From Tretioscincus oriximinensis (Eukaryota; Chordata; Lepidosauria; Squamata; Gymnophthalmidae), in NCBI GenBank assembly GCA_022410635.1, contig JAJVDF010000016.1, forward strand, positions 4,148,161 through 4,212,160: a stretch of 64,000 nucleotides of DNA, in the 5' to 3' direction. The notes beneath the pieces were generated by a model, which was not told the DNA's origin, made no database searches, and saw nothing but the letters and a program-made list of their open reading frames with translations. The translations under genes were made by a program, and so were the position numbers. Positions 1 to 9,779 of this stretch are shown in pieces (within the stretch, counting starts at the first letter, position 1; each line of letters opens with the position of its first letter).

Positions 1-829
1 GTAGGATAATGGGGTGTTCCTATCTATACTCTTCGCTTTCTCACCCTGGAGAATCTGTTCATGAGACCAGCAGAATGTTACACAATAAGATATTTGTAAA
101 TAGCTGGGAGAAGGACTGCAAAGAAAAATGACTGTGGAAGTCTTTAATTTTTTTTGGGAAATTTACATCTTCCTTTCACCATAACTCCCATAATGGGTAA
201 TAACAATAAAAGATAAAAAGTATAGTTAAAGCACATTTAAAGATAGAAGCCTCCCTCCCTTCAAGTTGCACACTTGCTGGCAGGAATAAACCCCAGAGAG
301 AGCTAAGGATGGATTCACACTTAGCCTTATTCTTGGCTATATCTTGGAATAGGAACCTACTATCTGCATACCGGTGTGGACTAGTATGTGCNACACATCC
401 TACACACACATCCTACACACAATCTACACTAACATGAAGGTGGCAGGTCCCTATTCTGAGAATAAGGCAAAGTGCAAATTGCCTGTAATTTTAAACAACA
501 AACACAATGCTGTGCTGCGGAAAGCTGGCCAGACTGTGCTAATGGAGAAGACAAAGACCCAGTCTGCAGCAGAATTGCCACAGACAAATTCTATTCTGTA
601 ATCAGAGAAGCAAACTCTTCAGAAGAGAAAGACATTTAAAATGTATTTCCTTCAGATATTTTAGGCAGCAATCACTTCCAATATTAAATAATACTACAAA
701 AGATTATTCTTAATTTGTAGATATTTATTGATGCCAAGACTTAATAAAGCAGATTTTAATTTGAACCAGGCTTAGATGATTAGACCAGTCTGTTCTGTGC
801 TTAAAAAAGCTGTTATTCCACTTTTCACC
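1..829. other. Unique AT-rich DNA, no gene seen
   Basis: Only short frames interrupted by stops occur here. A small CA-rich patch lies near 390-425. No transposon end, RNA gene or conserved coding pattern was recognised. Confidence 0.5.
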
Positions 830-1090
830 AACAAGTGGAGGTGGGGAAAGAAAACCTTGAGATTTTAATGCACAGGCAGATCTTACTTACAGAAAAAGAT
901 GCTCCTTCAGATAACCAGACCCCAGGCCTTTTAGGGTTACGTATGTTAATATCAACAACTTGAACTGGGCTTGGTAGCAAATGGGCAACCAGTGTAGATC
1001 TCTCAGGACTGGTATGATGTATGTTTGGTGTTAGCTCCAGCTTCCAGATTGTTTTCAAGGAAGGTAATCCAAGTGGAGTGCATTACAGTT
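830..1090 (-). mobile_element. Possible degenerate L2/CR1-type LINE C-terminal fragment
   Basis: On the minus strand an open stretch (1058-825) resembles the 'LHWLPI..RV.FK' part of the region after the reverse transcriptase in L2/CR1-type LINEs. It includes words such as 'actggttgcccatttgct'. No 3' tail is visible. The match is by eye and weak, so this may be chance. Confidence 0.3.
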
Positions 1091-1284
1091 GTCTAAATAC
1101 AACAATTTAAGCATTTTTCTTTTGGTTTTGGTTTAATTTAGTGTTGGATTTACACAATGCAGATTTCATAAAGATTCTATACTGATAAGAAGTAAAATAT
1201 AAACTGAAAAAAATATAATTAACCAAGATTCCCTAATTTCCTTGTAGCTCCTATAACTCCTTTAGCAATAATGTTGCAACAAGT

Positions 1285-1302
1285 TATATATATATATATA
1301 TA
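1285..1302. repeat. (TA)n short tandem repeat
   Basis: About nine TA dinucleotides in a row are read directly. The surrounding 1090-1640 is otherwise unremarkable AT-rich DNA. Confidence 0.85.
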
Positions 1303-1643
1303 GAATGTGTGCACAGTTCTTTTATGTCCTGTGCTGTTAAAAATGCAACCCAACAAGATAGTGTAAAAGTGTAAAATTTCATTGTGTTTTTTAAAACTGA
1401 ATTCAAACGTTGTTTTTACTTTCATTTATACGCAATACAGATTTACTATATCCATTCTGATGACAGTTGAAGAAGTAATTTGTGCATCTTAAAATGGAAA
1501 AAAGTTTTCTTTTCAGTATACAGAATATTGTATAACAGGACCACCTACCTAAATTTGTGTTCTTTGGCTTTCATTGTTTTTGATATAGTTGGCTTTCCCC
1601 CATCCCCCCCATCACTGGGTTAAGAACATGTTATGGTGATTAA

Positions 1644-1658
1644 TAGTAGTAGTAGTAA

Positions 1659-1705
<47 letters not shown>
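1644..1705. repeat. (TAG)n trinucleotide microsatellite
   Basis: About twenty TAG/AGT units with one TAA interruption near the left end are read directly. The long pure run suggests a length-polymorphic locus. Confidence 0.95.
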
Positions 1706-1776
1706 ATGCAATCTACAAACAGAATTCCAACATCTTACTTTGAACCTAACATCTGGCAAACTAAAGGTCCCCAACC

Positions 1777-2504
1777 CTACTGTGTATTAACTGGATTTTT
1801 AAAAATTGTTTTCCAGATTTGCTGATGCATGGGAAGCTGATTCTGGAGTACGCCCTCTAACATTTCCACCCCAAACCTGTTTGGAATTGCTGTTGGTACT
1901 GTCTCAGAGCAATGCTTCATTACCACCTTCTCTTCAGTGGATGAATTGTTTTCAGGTAAAGCAATGCTGATTGTTTTAGGAACGGACTGAATATTAGGCC
2001 TGACTTGCAGTTGGCTTTCTTCTCTTGTAGAATGTGGTATAAGTGGTCTGTTATCCACATGCCATTTCAGAGTAGCACAGGCCACAGCAGATCCTTTTCT
2101 AGTCTGGCATGATATATGAAGGCTAGACCGCTTAGATCATTTTCTGGAAATTCAGGTCCTATTCTGATTTGTATTTGGCACTATTCTGTAGAAAGTAGAA
2201 AAGGTGTCTGTGTCCACATGATATTCCAGGCTAGGACAGGTGTTGCTGTAGCCTGTGCTAGAATAGAATGGCCTTTGAACACCAGACTCTTAAACCACTT
2301 TCTGGAACAGAATAAGGTCAAAGATTCAGAGAGACCAGCTGATGAGCAGGCAGGTAAATAACGTTGGTCATAGTAATCCATGTTTCGATAAAATTCAGGG
2401 TTTGATAATCTGGGGGCTTTNCACTGGACTATCTTTGAAGATGGTTTAGAGCAGAAATAGGGAATCTTTTTTCTGTTGGAGCCATTTGGATATTGTAACA
2501 TCAC
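1777..2504 (-). pseudogene. Coding-looking tract, unidentified; possible pseudogene or repeat-derived
   Basis: Two minus-strand frames cover most of this stretch: 2504-2181 (about 107 codons, one ambiguous base) and 2085-1777 (102 codons), in different frames with a stop between them. The second has a mixed, protein-like composition. The tract also contains imperfect internal similarity: 'ccacatg' and 'gtagaa.gt' words recur near 2025-2085 and 2185-2265, about 155 bp apart, so it could be a decayed repeat rather than an exon. No splice-site-bounded exon structure or known family was recognised. Alternatives are a decayed processed gene copy, an unknown interspersed repeat, or chance open frames. 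Confidence 0.22.
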
Positions 2505-2772
2505 TCAAGGGTCATACCCCAGGCCACACCCTTTTCTCCCTAGTCCCTTTTCCTGTCCCCTCAAAATCATGGGGTTATCAATGCCCCCAGCTCCTCACCC
2601 TCCCTTGCCCTCCTACCTTCTGTTTTTGTATTTCATTTCAAGTTTTAACAAAGTGAGGGACCATTATTTTGCCAAGAAAGACTAATGGTTCCTCAGGGAG
2701 CATGCCACGGGGCTGGGCCAAATGGTTCTGCGGGACTAATCTGGACCCTGGGCCTTAGGTTCCCCACCCTTG
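2452..2772. mobile_element. hAT-type non-autonomous DNA transposon (MITE) with 8-bp TSD
   Basis: The 321-bp element begins CAGAAATAGGGAATC and ends GGTTCCCCACCCTTG, which are imperfect terminal inverted repeats of the CAGxGGTGGGGAACC type common in vertebrate hAT elements. It is flanked by identical 8-bp copies of GTTTAGAG (2444-2451 and 2773-2780), the duplication length typical of hAT. The interior is pyrimidine-rich with no transposase frame, so it depended on an enzyme made elsewhere. Confidence 0.8.
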
Positions 2773-2780
2773 GTTTAGAG

Positions 2781-3404
2781 ACTAAAATTAATGAAGGAAG
2801 CACCAATAATCGTTCTGACAATTTTCTCTGGCCAGATCTGCACAGGTTGTCAGTTTACTACTGAACACAATTTGTGTTGTTGAAACTGATTTATCCAGGA
2901 GGGATGTGCCAAATTGGCTATGGGGCAAACAGTTGTACCAAAATATGAACTAGNTAATGGTTTGGAGTATCACTTTACAAGCCCCCTTGTGTCTGTGGCC
3001 TCTTCCCATTGTGTCTTTCCCTTCATCCCCAAGAAGTCTTTATCAAAAAACCATGTATCTGGCAGTAGTGGCTCAGTTTGAGCTCCTTCGAAGGTGAGGC
3101 ATACTGTTGAAATGAGAAGATGAAGATAATGCAGAAGGAAAACTGATACTCACTTGGTTGTACGTTTTAACCTGGTGGTATAGGAGCATAGATCACTTAT
3201 ATTCACTTTCCTGCTGGAAATATGATAGGATATGGTTGCTTGGGCAATAGAGTTGTGTGAGCTGTAATCCGTTCTAGCTGCAATTTCTAGAAAGTTACAA
3301 ATTATCTGTATCTTTAAAATGCAAGACTTTCTGCTAACAAAAAGTTGAATATTCCAGGGTACCCAGAAAAAGAGGCGTTGTGTCTTTAAAGACNTCTTCT
3401 TTCT
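2781..3404. other. Unique DNA, no gene seen
   Basis: No recognised repeat or gene. Short minus-strand frames near 3150-3437 run into the LTR and look like chance. Confidence 0.4.
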
Positions 3405-4075
3405 TGTTAGGCAATCTAACGGGGGTTTGCTCACCACGTTATTAAGATGCGTGCAAATCTGAGGCAGCCGTATCGTCAGAATACGGACACGTGTAAATCC
3501 TGACTCGTGTCAAGAACTCACATAGAGACCATAAACTTAGATCGTGAGGCAAGATCCAGGAGGTCCACGTGGGCCATGGAAAAATCCTCTCCGGCACCTC
3601 TGTGCAGCAGTTTTTATTGACTCCAAAATCGAAGGCGTGCATAGAAAGAGTGATGTCAGAAAGTGGGAGTTCAGAAGGTGTGGTTTGGGGCAGACTGGAG
3701 GTGGGTCAAGGTTGTGACACCTGTGTGACGCGTCTCCCTCCTTCCAAGGGGCACAGCCTGTGACAGGAAGTTTCCAAATATGGGTATGGTTTGAGCAATA
3801 CAGGATTGACCTTTAGGCTTCCAGGACCTGTGAACTGTCACTCACTCCAAGGTAAAGGGATTAGCATAGGGCTTCCTCTTGCTGCTCTTAGGCAAACAAC
3901 TCATGCCATAGTCCGCAGCTGTAGATACAATAGGTGCCCTTTGAAATAATAGGCTAAGGAGTGCTACTTGAGGGGAACTGCTCCAGGGCAGGAAGAGAGA
4001 GATTAGCTCCCTTGCAACACCCTGTAGAGGCAATTTTTCCCAAAATTTTTACATCCAAATTGCCTGGGCCTCTAG
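3405..4075 (-). mobile_element. Solo LTR of an endogenous retrovirus, U3 end decayed
   Basis: Read on the minus strand, 3785-3405 aligns by eye with the LTR at 56740-57083. Shared words include the run around 'cgtcacacaggtgtcac', 'ctgacatcact', 'gagtcaataaaaac' (polyadenylation-type AATAAA at 3618-3613), and the 3' end 'taataacgtgg.gagc.aacccccgtta'. The minus-strand end is 'taaca' at 3405, a usual CA terminus. Similarity continues more weakly upstream: 'aggtcctggaag' near 3830 and 'ttgg.ccctagagg' near 4070 occur in the same order as in the other copy. No retroviral internal sequence adjoins it, so it is a solo LTR. The upstream TG boundary and target duplication were not found. Confidence 0.7.
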
Positions 4076-4851
4076 GGACCAATTCCTGTATATATTCATA
4101 TCAAATATATTAATGCCAATTAATATATTACGTATGGAGAACCCCAACAGCAATCAAAGCAAAATAAACTGTTCACTAAAATGCATGTGTAGTATGTAGA
4201 CTTATTGAACCATTGCTGCACTTTACAGTTGCGGGTGCCAGGGATTTTTGGAAATGGGAGAATGTCTTTTCTCACTTGAAAAGTTTTCTTTGTTCAGAAA
4301 TAAAATCATTTCATTGTNTCACTAGCCTTGCTTGGTATTCATACCAAATTCAGCAAAGCAAAGCATGCATACACATACACACATGCCAAGTGGCACTGGC
4401 ATGCCTTCAGCAAGGAAATGTATGGAATTACCATGGCTCACAGTACACTGCTAGTTGTGGCTGCGAAACAGAAAAGCAATTTGGATGTGATGAAGTGTAC
4501 TAGAGTGGAGAAGAGAGGTTATTAAGCTTATCTTGTATTTGCCAATTGGAGTGCAAGAAGTGTGCTTGAGTATGTTGCGGTCGTTCCTTCAAAGTCTCAA
4601 AGAGATGTTTCATGTCACTTCTGTATAACATGCATTCAGTGGAATCAAAGTCCTTCATTTCATTCTATTAATAGCATAGATTGTATTATTTTACAATCAT
4701 GCTACCTTTCCTTTAACTGTTTGGCTTCTGAAACAGAATTGTACTCCACCAAATCCAGGAAACTAAAGGCTGTTTATTTGCCTTGCTAAATCCACTTTAG
4801 TAAACATGAATTACCTGGATCCCTATCAGCTGTAGCAATGTGTGTCTGCAT
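4076..4851. other. Unique AT-rich DNA, no gene seen
   Basis: Contains a small CA-rich patch near 4366-4385. No repeat family recognised. Confidence 0.4.
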
Positions 4852-5010
4852 GAGAGCCAGTTTGGTGTAGTGGTTGAGTGTTGGACTTGTACCTGGTAGG
4901 CTCCCGATTCGATTCCCCACTCCTCCACGAAAGCCNGCTGGGTGACCTTGGGCCAGTCACAGTTCTTTGAACTCCCTCAGTTCCGCCTACTCCACAGGGT
5001 GTCTAACTCT
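4852..5010 (+). mobile_element. tRNA-derived SINE resembling Sauria SINE
   Basis: It opens with 'gagccagtttggtgtagtgg', carrying a pol III A box, followed by a B-box-like 'gattcgattcc', then the Sauria-type body 'ggtgaccttgggccagtcac ... ccgcctac.ccacagggtgtct'. The 3' tail is missing or replaced. Such SINEs are characteristic of squamates, and this one is among the strongest taxonomic clues in the window. Confidence 0.88.
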
Positions 5011-5130
5011 GCATCTTTACATATCTTTTTGGTGTATTCCAGCATTTTGATTGAAAAAATCATCTTGCTCTGTAGTACGTTTTTTAAATGTTTCTATTTT
5101 AAAGATATCAATTAATGTGCTTTACTTTTA

Positions 5131-5353
5131 TCTGGTAGTTTCTTGGTTCGATTCCCCACTCCTCCATGAAAGCCAGCTGGGGGACCTTGGGCTAGTCATT
5201 GTTCTTTAGAACTCTCTCAGTCCCACCTACTTCACATGGTGTCTGTTGTAGAGAAAGGAACAGAAGCTTTAATGCAACAAAGCAACAAGCCCTTTGTCTG
5301 TCCTGAGACCTTCAGGTATAGGGTGGGATATAAGTACAAATAAATAAATAAAT
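5131..5353 (+). mobile_element. SINE with Sauria-like head and L2-like 3' tail
   Basis: The body repeats the pattern of the SINE at 4852 ('ttggttcgattccccactcc', 'ccttgggctagtca', 'cccacctacttcaca.ggtgtctgttgt'). The last 50 bases, 'cctgagacc.tcaggtatagggtgggatata' plus (AAAT)n, instead match the 3' tails of the L2-like LINEs at 6425-6738 and 50481-50853. The A box is lost at the 5' end. This suggests a SINE mobilised by an L2-type partner rather than BovB. Confidence 0.7.
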
Positions 5354-5579
5354 GTGCAAATGCCAGACCATTATTACACATTATGTTGCAGACAATGACT
5401 TGCTGCATCCAGGTTCACATTCGACAACTCCATGTTCAGCTAAGAGTTCTGCTGAGACCAATGTTGCCATTCGCAGCTGAAAACAGTGACTGNGCTTGGA
5501 GGATCCTTCAAAAACTACACTTTGGATTCCAGCTACTGTATAATGACATTTTTTTTTCACCAGTTTCAAATTGTTTCAA

Positions 5580-6260
5580 ATGAACTTGTCCCCTAGTTGG
5601 AATTTTTGACAGATTTTATAATGATCTACTGTGTCAAATGGTTTATGAACATCCAAGATAAGGACTGTTGTTTCTTTTTTCATCTTTTTTGCAAGGTGCA
5701 AAATATTAAACCAGTATTCTAATTGGATCACCAATATATCCACTTTTGATGTAACTATATTGATCCTCATCTATAATCTTCCCTAACCTTTCAGACAAAA
5801 TTAGTTTGTAATCTTATTCCACAGTGAGATGGATCTGTGTAAGTCAGAACCTTCCCCATTTTTTCTGTGTTTTGGAAAAATTATCATCTCTAATTCTTTC
5901 CAAGTTTCTGAAATAATTATTCTTAAATATTACATACGGAATATCACTAAAGGGCTCTGTAAGATATTTATTTTTTTATTTAAATTAAAATACCCAGGTA
6001 AATCTATGAGGCACTGGAGCCTTTCTGGATTTTAATTCATAAATATTCTACTTATTCTAGTGAAATTGTTGAGTTCAGCATTTGCCTTTCTTATTTATTC
6101 ACGATTTTCAGAATCATTACTTCTTTCCTCAACCAGTTTTTTTTCCCATCGAGTTTCCCATAGAATTTTTAAAACACCTTCTGAATCTATGCACCTTTCT
6201 TTATTTGTCCTGACTCATCCCATATCCTTTGAATCCTTTTAAAAGAAGAAAAATAAGACG
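5580..6260 (-). mobile_element. L1-type LINE ORF2 fragment, start of reverse transcriptase
   Basis: The minus-strand frame 5770-5576 contains 'LDVHKPFDTVDH', matching the first catalytic aspartate block of L1 reverse transcriptases (usually LDaeKAFD.v.H). Upstream on the minus strand, to about 6260, A-rich sequence with many stops looks like the endonuclease-RT linker. No full domain survives. It is inactive. Confidence 0.6.
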
Positions 6261-6424
6261 TTAATTCCTCTTTTTAAGACACCTTGCTAAATTCTTGATA
6301 TTCTTGATTTATTTACATATTTATTCAGACTTATATCCGAATGTCTCAGTGTGGGTCACTATTATAACAGAAAAATACAGCAATCATAAAGCAGCAATCA
6401 TTAAAAAATATCAGTATGTGAAAG

Positions 6425-6738
6425 TGGAACTATTTGGTGTATAAGATCTACAGGGGACTGTGCCACCACCCGGAATAGGGCCTTCTCTGTGGCAGCCCCC
6501 AGGCTTTGGAATAGTATCCCCCTTGAGGTGTATCAATCACCATCTCTGTACACTTTCAGAAAACGCTTGAAGACACACCTCTTTGGTCTGGCTTTTGGCT
6601 NAGAAAACTACTGTCTCCTCCCCANTTTTAGACATGGCTGTTTATATTGTGTTAAAATTATGATTTTATTGTTAAGTGCCCTGAGACCTGCGGGTATAAG
6701 GCAATAAAAAATGTAAATAAATAAATAAATAAATAAAA
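6425..6738 (+). mobile_element. L2-like LINE 3' end with (AAAT)n tail
   Basis: The frame includes 'PRLWNSIPLEV' and 'FRKRLKTHLFGLAFG', the conserved C-terminus of L2/CR1-type ORF2. It ends in 'ccctgagacctgcgggtata' and a (AAAT)n microsatellite tail. The copy at 50481-50853 is the same family. It is 5'-truncated. Confidence 0.82.
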
Positions 6739-7149
6739 TATTTCCTCAATCAAAGGCCAGGGGAAAGAAACAGCTTGACGCAGACCAGCATTGAAAGGTC
6801 CCTGTTCTCACTTTCCTTACCTTTGAGGGTGGTGGAACATTCTTCCTATTAAGCCTATCTTTCCTAAAAATGGGGCTTGATCTAAAAGCCAGATCCTTTT
6901 TGTGTTCTCATGTTTAATTTGATTATAGTTCCCAAGAAGTAAATAATCTTCTAAATACTCTTAAGTCTTTTTTGGGTAACAGATAGCTGGAAAATCTCTT
7001 TCTTTTAGTTTTCACAAATATCTACCAAATTCCACCTTTCCAACTCTTCCACTTTAACACCATTAGCATTCCCTCAAATCTTCCTCTTAGCATTCCCTCA
7101 AAAATTTCTAAATTAAAATAAATTATTTTCTGGATAATGAATGTGATCT

Positions 7150-7335
7150 TAGGCTAACCAGATGACCCCTTTTTTGAAAACCCGGTTTTGGGGTGCCTCC
7201 CAGTTTTTTCTGAGGAAAGTTTTTTCCAAAANTTTTTTTCTCAATTTCTTTTTATTTTTTTCTCAGAAAAAAACGGGAGGCACCCCAAAAATGGGTTTTC
7301 AACCCACCCCCAAAAGGGATCATCTGGTCAGCCTA
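7150..7335. mobile_element. Fold-back hAT-type MITE, family A
   Basis: Ends are TAGGCTaACCAGATGACCCC and its inverse ...GGgATCATCTGGTCAGCCTA. The interior is almost palindromic ('ggggtgcctcc.gttttttctgagg' repeated in inverse), so the whole 186 bp could fold into one hairpin. The same family lies at 17669, 36509 and 52247. No clear 8-bp target duplication is visible here. Confidence 0.85.
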
Positions 7336-7407
7336 TCTTTTTTACCAAGACACCTTCTTAAAGGAAGATTATAAATTAAGAGCAAGGATGCCTTTAGGGG
7401 AACCATC

Positions 7408-7640
7408 CTATCCACCACCACAAGGGGGCTCTGAGAACTGGGATCAGCTCCTGAAGACACAACCCCACTTTAGGAAAAAATAAAAAATGCAAATTTTATG
7501 CACACTTAAAAAAATTCTCATATGCTTTACAGATTTTTCAGGTGGGGATTTCGGAGGGGTATGCATGTTGGTGGGTAAATATGCAATTTGCATGAATATT
7601 AATTACCCCAGTTTGGTCCTCAGAAAATCTGGTCAGTCTA
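7408..7640 (-). mobile_element. hAT-type element, long form of family A, partial
   Basis: It carries 'caccaccacaagggggctct', 'catgttggtgggt.aat', 'gcatgaatattaatt.cccagtttgg' and ends 'tcagaaaatctggtcagtcta'. This is the inverse of the terminus of the element at 61491. No coding sequence. The opposite terminus is absent unless the fold-back at 7150-7335 is part of the same insertion. Confidence 0.7.
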
Positions 7641-7849
7641 ATTTACCAATTCATTTTCAAACCTTCTTGATATTATGTCATTTTGTGGTAATGTTGGTCT
7701 TCTAATAATCATCTCAGAAAGATCAATTGTAATGGCCCATTTTATTTCTTGAGACCTTTTCTTTTTCAAACTGAAAATGCCAAACGTAGCTCTGTAGTCT
7801 TCCTGTATTATAACAGTAGCTTCCTGTAACCATTCAACTATTACAGAAT

Positions 7850-8180
7850 AGTGCAAAACTGGCATTTTTGCTGCTGCATCAGGGAATGTAAAAATCTGTG
7901 ATTTTAAAGACAAAGGAGCCATCCGGGCTGACGGCTGTAGCACGAACAATGCTTTCCAGGGTCCTGGAAGGAACCTCAGAGCGTGCTGTAGCTGATCCTC
8001 TGCTGTCAGGCAGAGCGCTCTAACTCACCTCCAGCAGAGGAAAAATGCTTGGGTTTTTAACAGGAGAACAGCTTTTGTGCAGCTCTGTCCTGCCTGTCTC
8101 ACCACAAGCGTGTGTGCGTGCGCATGCGCGTACCCCCCACCGCTGTCCTGGTTTNGGGTTGTCAAAATATGGCAACCCTG
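7850..8180 (+). mobile_element. hAT-type element related to 40028-40550, truncated
   Basis: It shares 'gctgcatcagggaatgtaaaaa', 'gctgacggctg.agc', 'gcaacgctttc..gggtcctgg' and the terminal 'tttgggttg.caaaatatggcaac.ct' with the complete copy at 40028-40550. The 5' end, including the TAGGGTTGCCATA terminus, is lost. It is CG-richer than its surroundings and has no transposase. Confidence 0.78.
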
Positions 8181-9250
8181 CTGGGAGCAGAAGTAACGGT
8201 GGGAGGTAATATGATGATGTATTATTATAGATTGTGAAGATGTTGGACTAGATTCTTTCTTTTAGATTTTTAAGACAGTAGTGAAACTTGTCTTTTAATG
8301 ACTTTCTTAGAGGGAAATAAAAATGACTTAGGAAATCTAGTTGCTTGTTAGAGATGGCTCTTTTTGCCATTTCTTTTGTATTTGCTTTGAACAGTGTGAT
8401 TTAGCACTTTCAGTCTGCTGCAAAGAAGAATGAGATGCTTGTAGTTTAGTTCTTGATTACACTATGCAGTTATTAGGATGGTGCAATATTTTATGCTTAG
8501 CTAAGTATAGATTTTGAATAAAAGAAATTAATTACACTGAATAATGTTGGAGAAAGTTCCCCAATCACATTTTGTTAATGCTTCATGCTTCTAGCAAAAA
8601 ACTAATTTAATTTTATTCCTGCTGCTAAAAGTCTTTGTGTCCTAGTTCGTGTTTTTTACTGAAAATGTAAATCTGTTATAACAAAAAAACGAAGGAAATG
8701 ATGCCTATCTAACTACTTGTATGTAATCTATATGGGGTGTTTCTTTGTATCTTGTACATAACAATCAATTGCATGTGTTTATTTTCTTAAACTATCATTT
8801 TTAGCTATATAGTATTGAAATTTATACCCAGTATTTGCCATTGGCCTTATCATTGTTCCTGCAGGTTCATGAAGGCAGCTGTTACATATTCCACAATATT
8901 TAGATATTCTGGAATAAAGCATTGATTTTTGGGAATATTCATGCCTTTTTGGAATATCTAAGTATAGCAGAATGAATAAGTGACTCTAGATGAAATGTAG
9001 TTATCATTGTGAATTTTCTTTCTTTCAGTTTTTTGGTTATAGTTTATTCCTTTTTATTGCCTCCAATTTTTTCTCAGCTTTGTAATAATAGAATTATTCA
9101 CTTTTTGTGAGATACATAAATAAATGCCTCACTTCCTGTTTTGATTTCCCTCCATATTTCTGGACCATTTCTAAGTTTTATTCCCATATTTCTGATCACC
9201 TGAGTTGACTAAAATCTGCAGCTATAAAATCCTAATCTGAAAAAATGTAC
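8181..9250. other. Unique AT-rich DNA, no gene seen
   Basis: No repeat ends, long frames or tandem arrays were recognised. It is one of the longer repeat-free stretches and may contain conserved non-coding sequence, which cannot be judged without alignment. Confidence 0.45.
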
Positions 9251-9464
9251 CAAAAATGGAAGATTTGCACGGTCAAATCCACACAAACCTGGATTGGACA
9301 GATGTTTATCCAATTGAGGGTGAATTTGACCGCACAAACATGGTGGCACCAGCCATGTTTGTCACCATCCTGACCTCTTCAGTTTTAGCTGCTTTTCCTG
9401 CCTCAATGAAGGAGAACAAGGAAACGGAGCCATTAACGGAGAAGCCGCCGGGGAGGTGAGGGCA

Positions 9465-9770
9465 GAGGCGGCCACTGAGCGCTCCACAGGGGGTTCGGTG
9501 ATGGAGCGCATAAGAGTTATTTTGGCAATTTTTACCTTAATTAGTGGCTTTGTTTCCCTGTGGGAACTCCACCATGTTGGGTCTCCTCCTTCATTCCCCT
9601 TGGCTGCTGGTTGAGAGGGCAGCACTGGTAGAACCATGTTAGGGGAACGGAGAATGGAGTTCCCCCAACATGGCGGTTCCCACAGGGAAACAGCCACTAA
9701 TGAAGGTAAAAAATGCCAAAATAACTCTATGCGCTCCGTCACCGAATCCCCTGTGGAGTGTTCAGCGGCT
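9465..9770. repeat. Large imperfect inverted repeat (fold-back element)
   Basis: The arm at about 9465-9592 is the inverse complement of about 9662-9770. Shared words include 'gggttcggtga.ggagcgcat', 'agttattttggcatttttacc', 'attagtggc' and 'tttccctgtggga'. The loop is about 70 bp. Just upstream is a small hairpin with 10-bp perfect arms ACAAACATGG/CCATGTTTGT (about 9333-9361). The structure suggests a fold-back DNA transposon. Termini and target duplication were not resolved. Confidence 0.7.
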
Positions 9771-9779
9771 GGTGCTGAG

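Noticed and set aside
4852..4925. Possible tRNA gene (A and B boxes)
   Set aside because: The boxes belong to a tRNA-derived SINE body; no cloverleaf with anticodon stem and acceptor was found.
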